Positions 63,667 to 64,000 of a DNA stretch of 64,000 nucleotides are shown here, in pieces; position 1 is the stretch's first letter, and every line of letters begins with the position of its first letter. Location of the stretch: NCBI GenBank assembly GCA_963815295.1, contig CAWFFZ010000008.1, forward strand, positions 2,046,001-2,110,000, given 5' to 3'. Under the pieces are notes generated by a model. That model did not search any database. It was not told the DNA's origin and was given only the letters and a program-made list of their open reading frames with translations. This stretch comes from JACDHG01 sp963815295 (GTDB taxonomy: Bacteria; Actinomycetota; Actinomycetes; Propionibacteriales; Nocardioidaceae). A program made the translations under genes and the position numbers.

Positions 63667-64000
63667 TCGAAACCCCTCGGGCCGTCTTTCTTGCCCCCGT
63701 GGACCTCCGTGGCTTGCTCGACGACATGGTCGATGAAGCCGTACTCCTTAGCCTGGTCTGCCGTGAACCAGCGGTCGCGGTCGGCGTCGAGCTCGACCTG
63801 CTCGAGCCCCTGACCAGTGTGCCTGCTGATGAGCTCGAAGAGGACCTTCTTGATGTAGAGAGACTGCTCTGCCTGGATCTTGATGTCTGAGGCCGAGCCG
63901 CCGAGTCCTCCGGACGGCTGGTGCATCATGATCCGCGCGTGCGGCAGGGCGTGCCGTTTGCCCTTGGCGCCGGCGCAGAGCAGGAACTGTCCCATCGACG
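63663..64000 (-). CDS. clpP: ClpP protease subunit (first clpP gene, partial)
   Basis: The C-terminal 112 residues of a second ClpP, cut by the window end just before the catalytic serine region (the visible start reads MGQFLL, which follows the Ser in SMGQ). The catalytic His is in IMMHQPSGG and the acid in DADRDRWFT. It overlaps the downstream clpP by four bases. Most resembles ClpP1. Confidence 0.92.
   Translation of the reverse strand, partial: SMGQFLLCAGAKGKRHALPHARIMMHQPSGGLGGSASDIKIQAEQSLYIKKVLFELISRHTGQGLEQVELDADRDRWFTADQAKEYGFIDHVVEQATEVHGGKKDGPRGFE

Overview
The window is high-GC DNA from an actinomycete. The order of housekeeping genes (rsfS-nadD, proA, proB-obg-rpmA-rplU-rne, the mreBCD-mrdA-rodA shape cluster, ndk-folC, valS, clpX-clpP-clpP) and the low-GC-bacterium features that are absent (no T-box, no GNRA-rich leaders) fit the Actinomycetota, most likely the Propionibacteriales/Nocardioidaceae. 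There is no rRNA gene here, so the family is an inference. One tRNA gene is present, tRNA-Ala(GGC).

Layout. 1-2.9 kb (minus): an esterase cut by the window edge, an S51/GAT1-like serine hydrolase and an ATP-grasp ligase, tightly coupled. 3.0-3.6 kb: an AT-richer membrane protein that looks acquired. 3.7-4.6 kb: an alpha/beta hydrolase and tRNA-Ala. 4.7-17.2 kb: an accessory catabolic block with a Rieske oxygenase (glycine-betaine/stachydrine demethylase type), a class III aminotransferase, a polyamine-type ABC importer, a TetR regulator, an ADP-forming acyl-CoA synthetase, a DAO-family flavoprotein and an acyl-CoA dehydrogenase. Four copies of one palindrome, consensus GACTGA-ACAG-TCAGTC, sit at its promoters and tie the block into one apparent TetR regulon.

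17.2-28.3 kb (mostly minus): the core genes histidine phosphatase-rsfS-nadD, proA, proB, obg, rpmA, rplU, rne and a DUF2344 protein. 28.3-39.5 kb: accessory genes (two MFS exporters, ArsR, PhoX, TetR with a flavoprotein, a kinase-like protein, adenosine deaminase). These separate DUF2344 from its usual radical-SAM partner at 39.5-41.5 kb. A 48-bp degenerate copy of the 3' end of that radical-SAM gene lies at 34.19 kb, so 34.2-39.5 kb has the outline of an inserted island.

41.6-49.5 kb: a secreted beta-propeller protein and the cell-shape cluster. 49.8-54 kb: gluconate permease and kinase, ndk, DUF4233 and folC. 54-58.7 kb: a beta-propeller hydrolase-like protein, a sulfotransferase and valS. 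58.9-61.6 kb: a type III PKS / methyltransferase / flavin hydroxylase operon resembling the Streptomyces srsABC phenolic-lipid genes. 61.6-64 kb: clpX and two clpP genes, the last cut by the window edge.

Three otherwise intact genes (histidine phosphatase, adenosine deaminase, mreC) each carry a single-base frameshift, which suggests residual sequencing errors or recent decay. The octamer GTATGACG/CGTCATAC recurs far more often than base composition predicts, in several reading frames and across stop codons. Two families of short inverted-repeat elements lie between genes.
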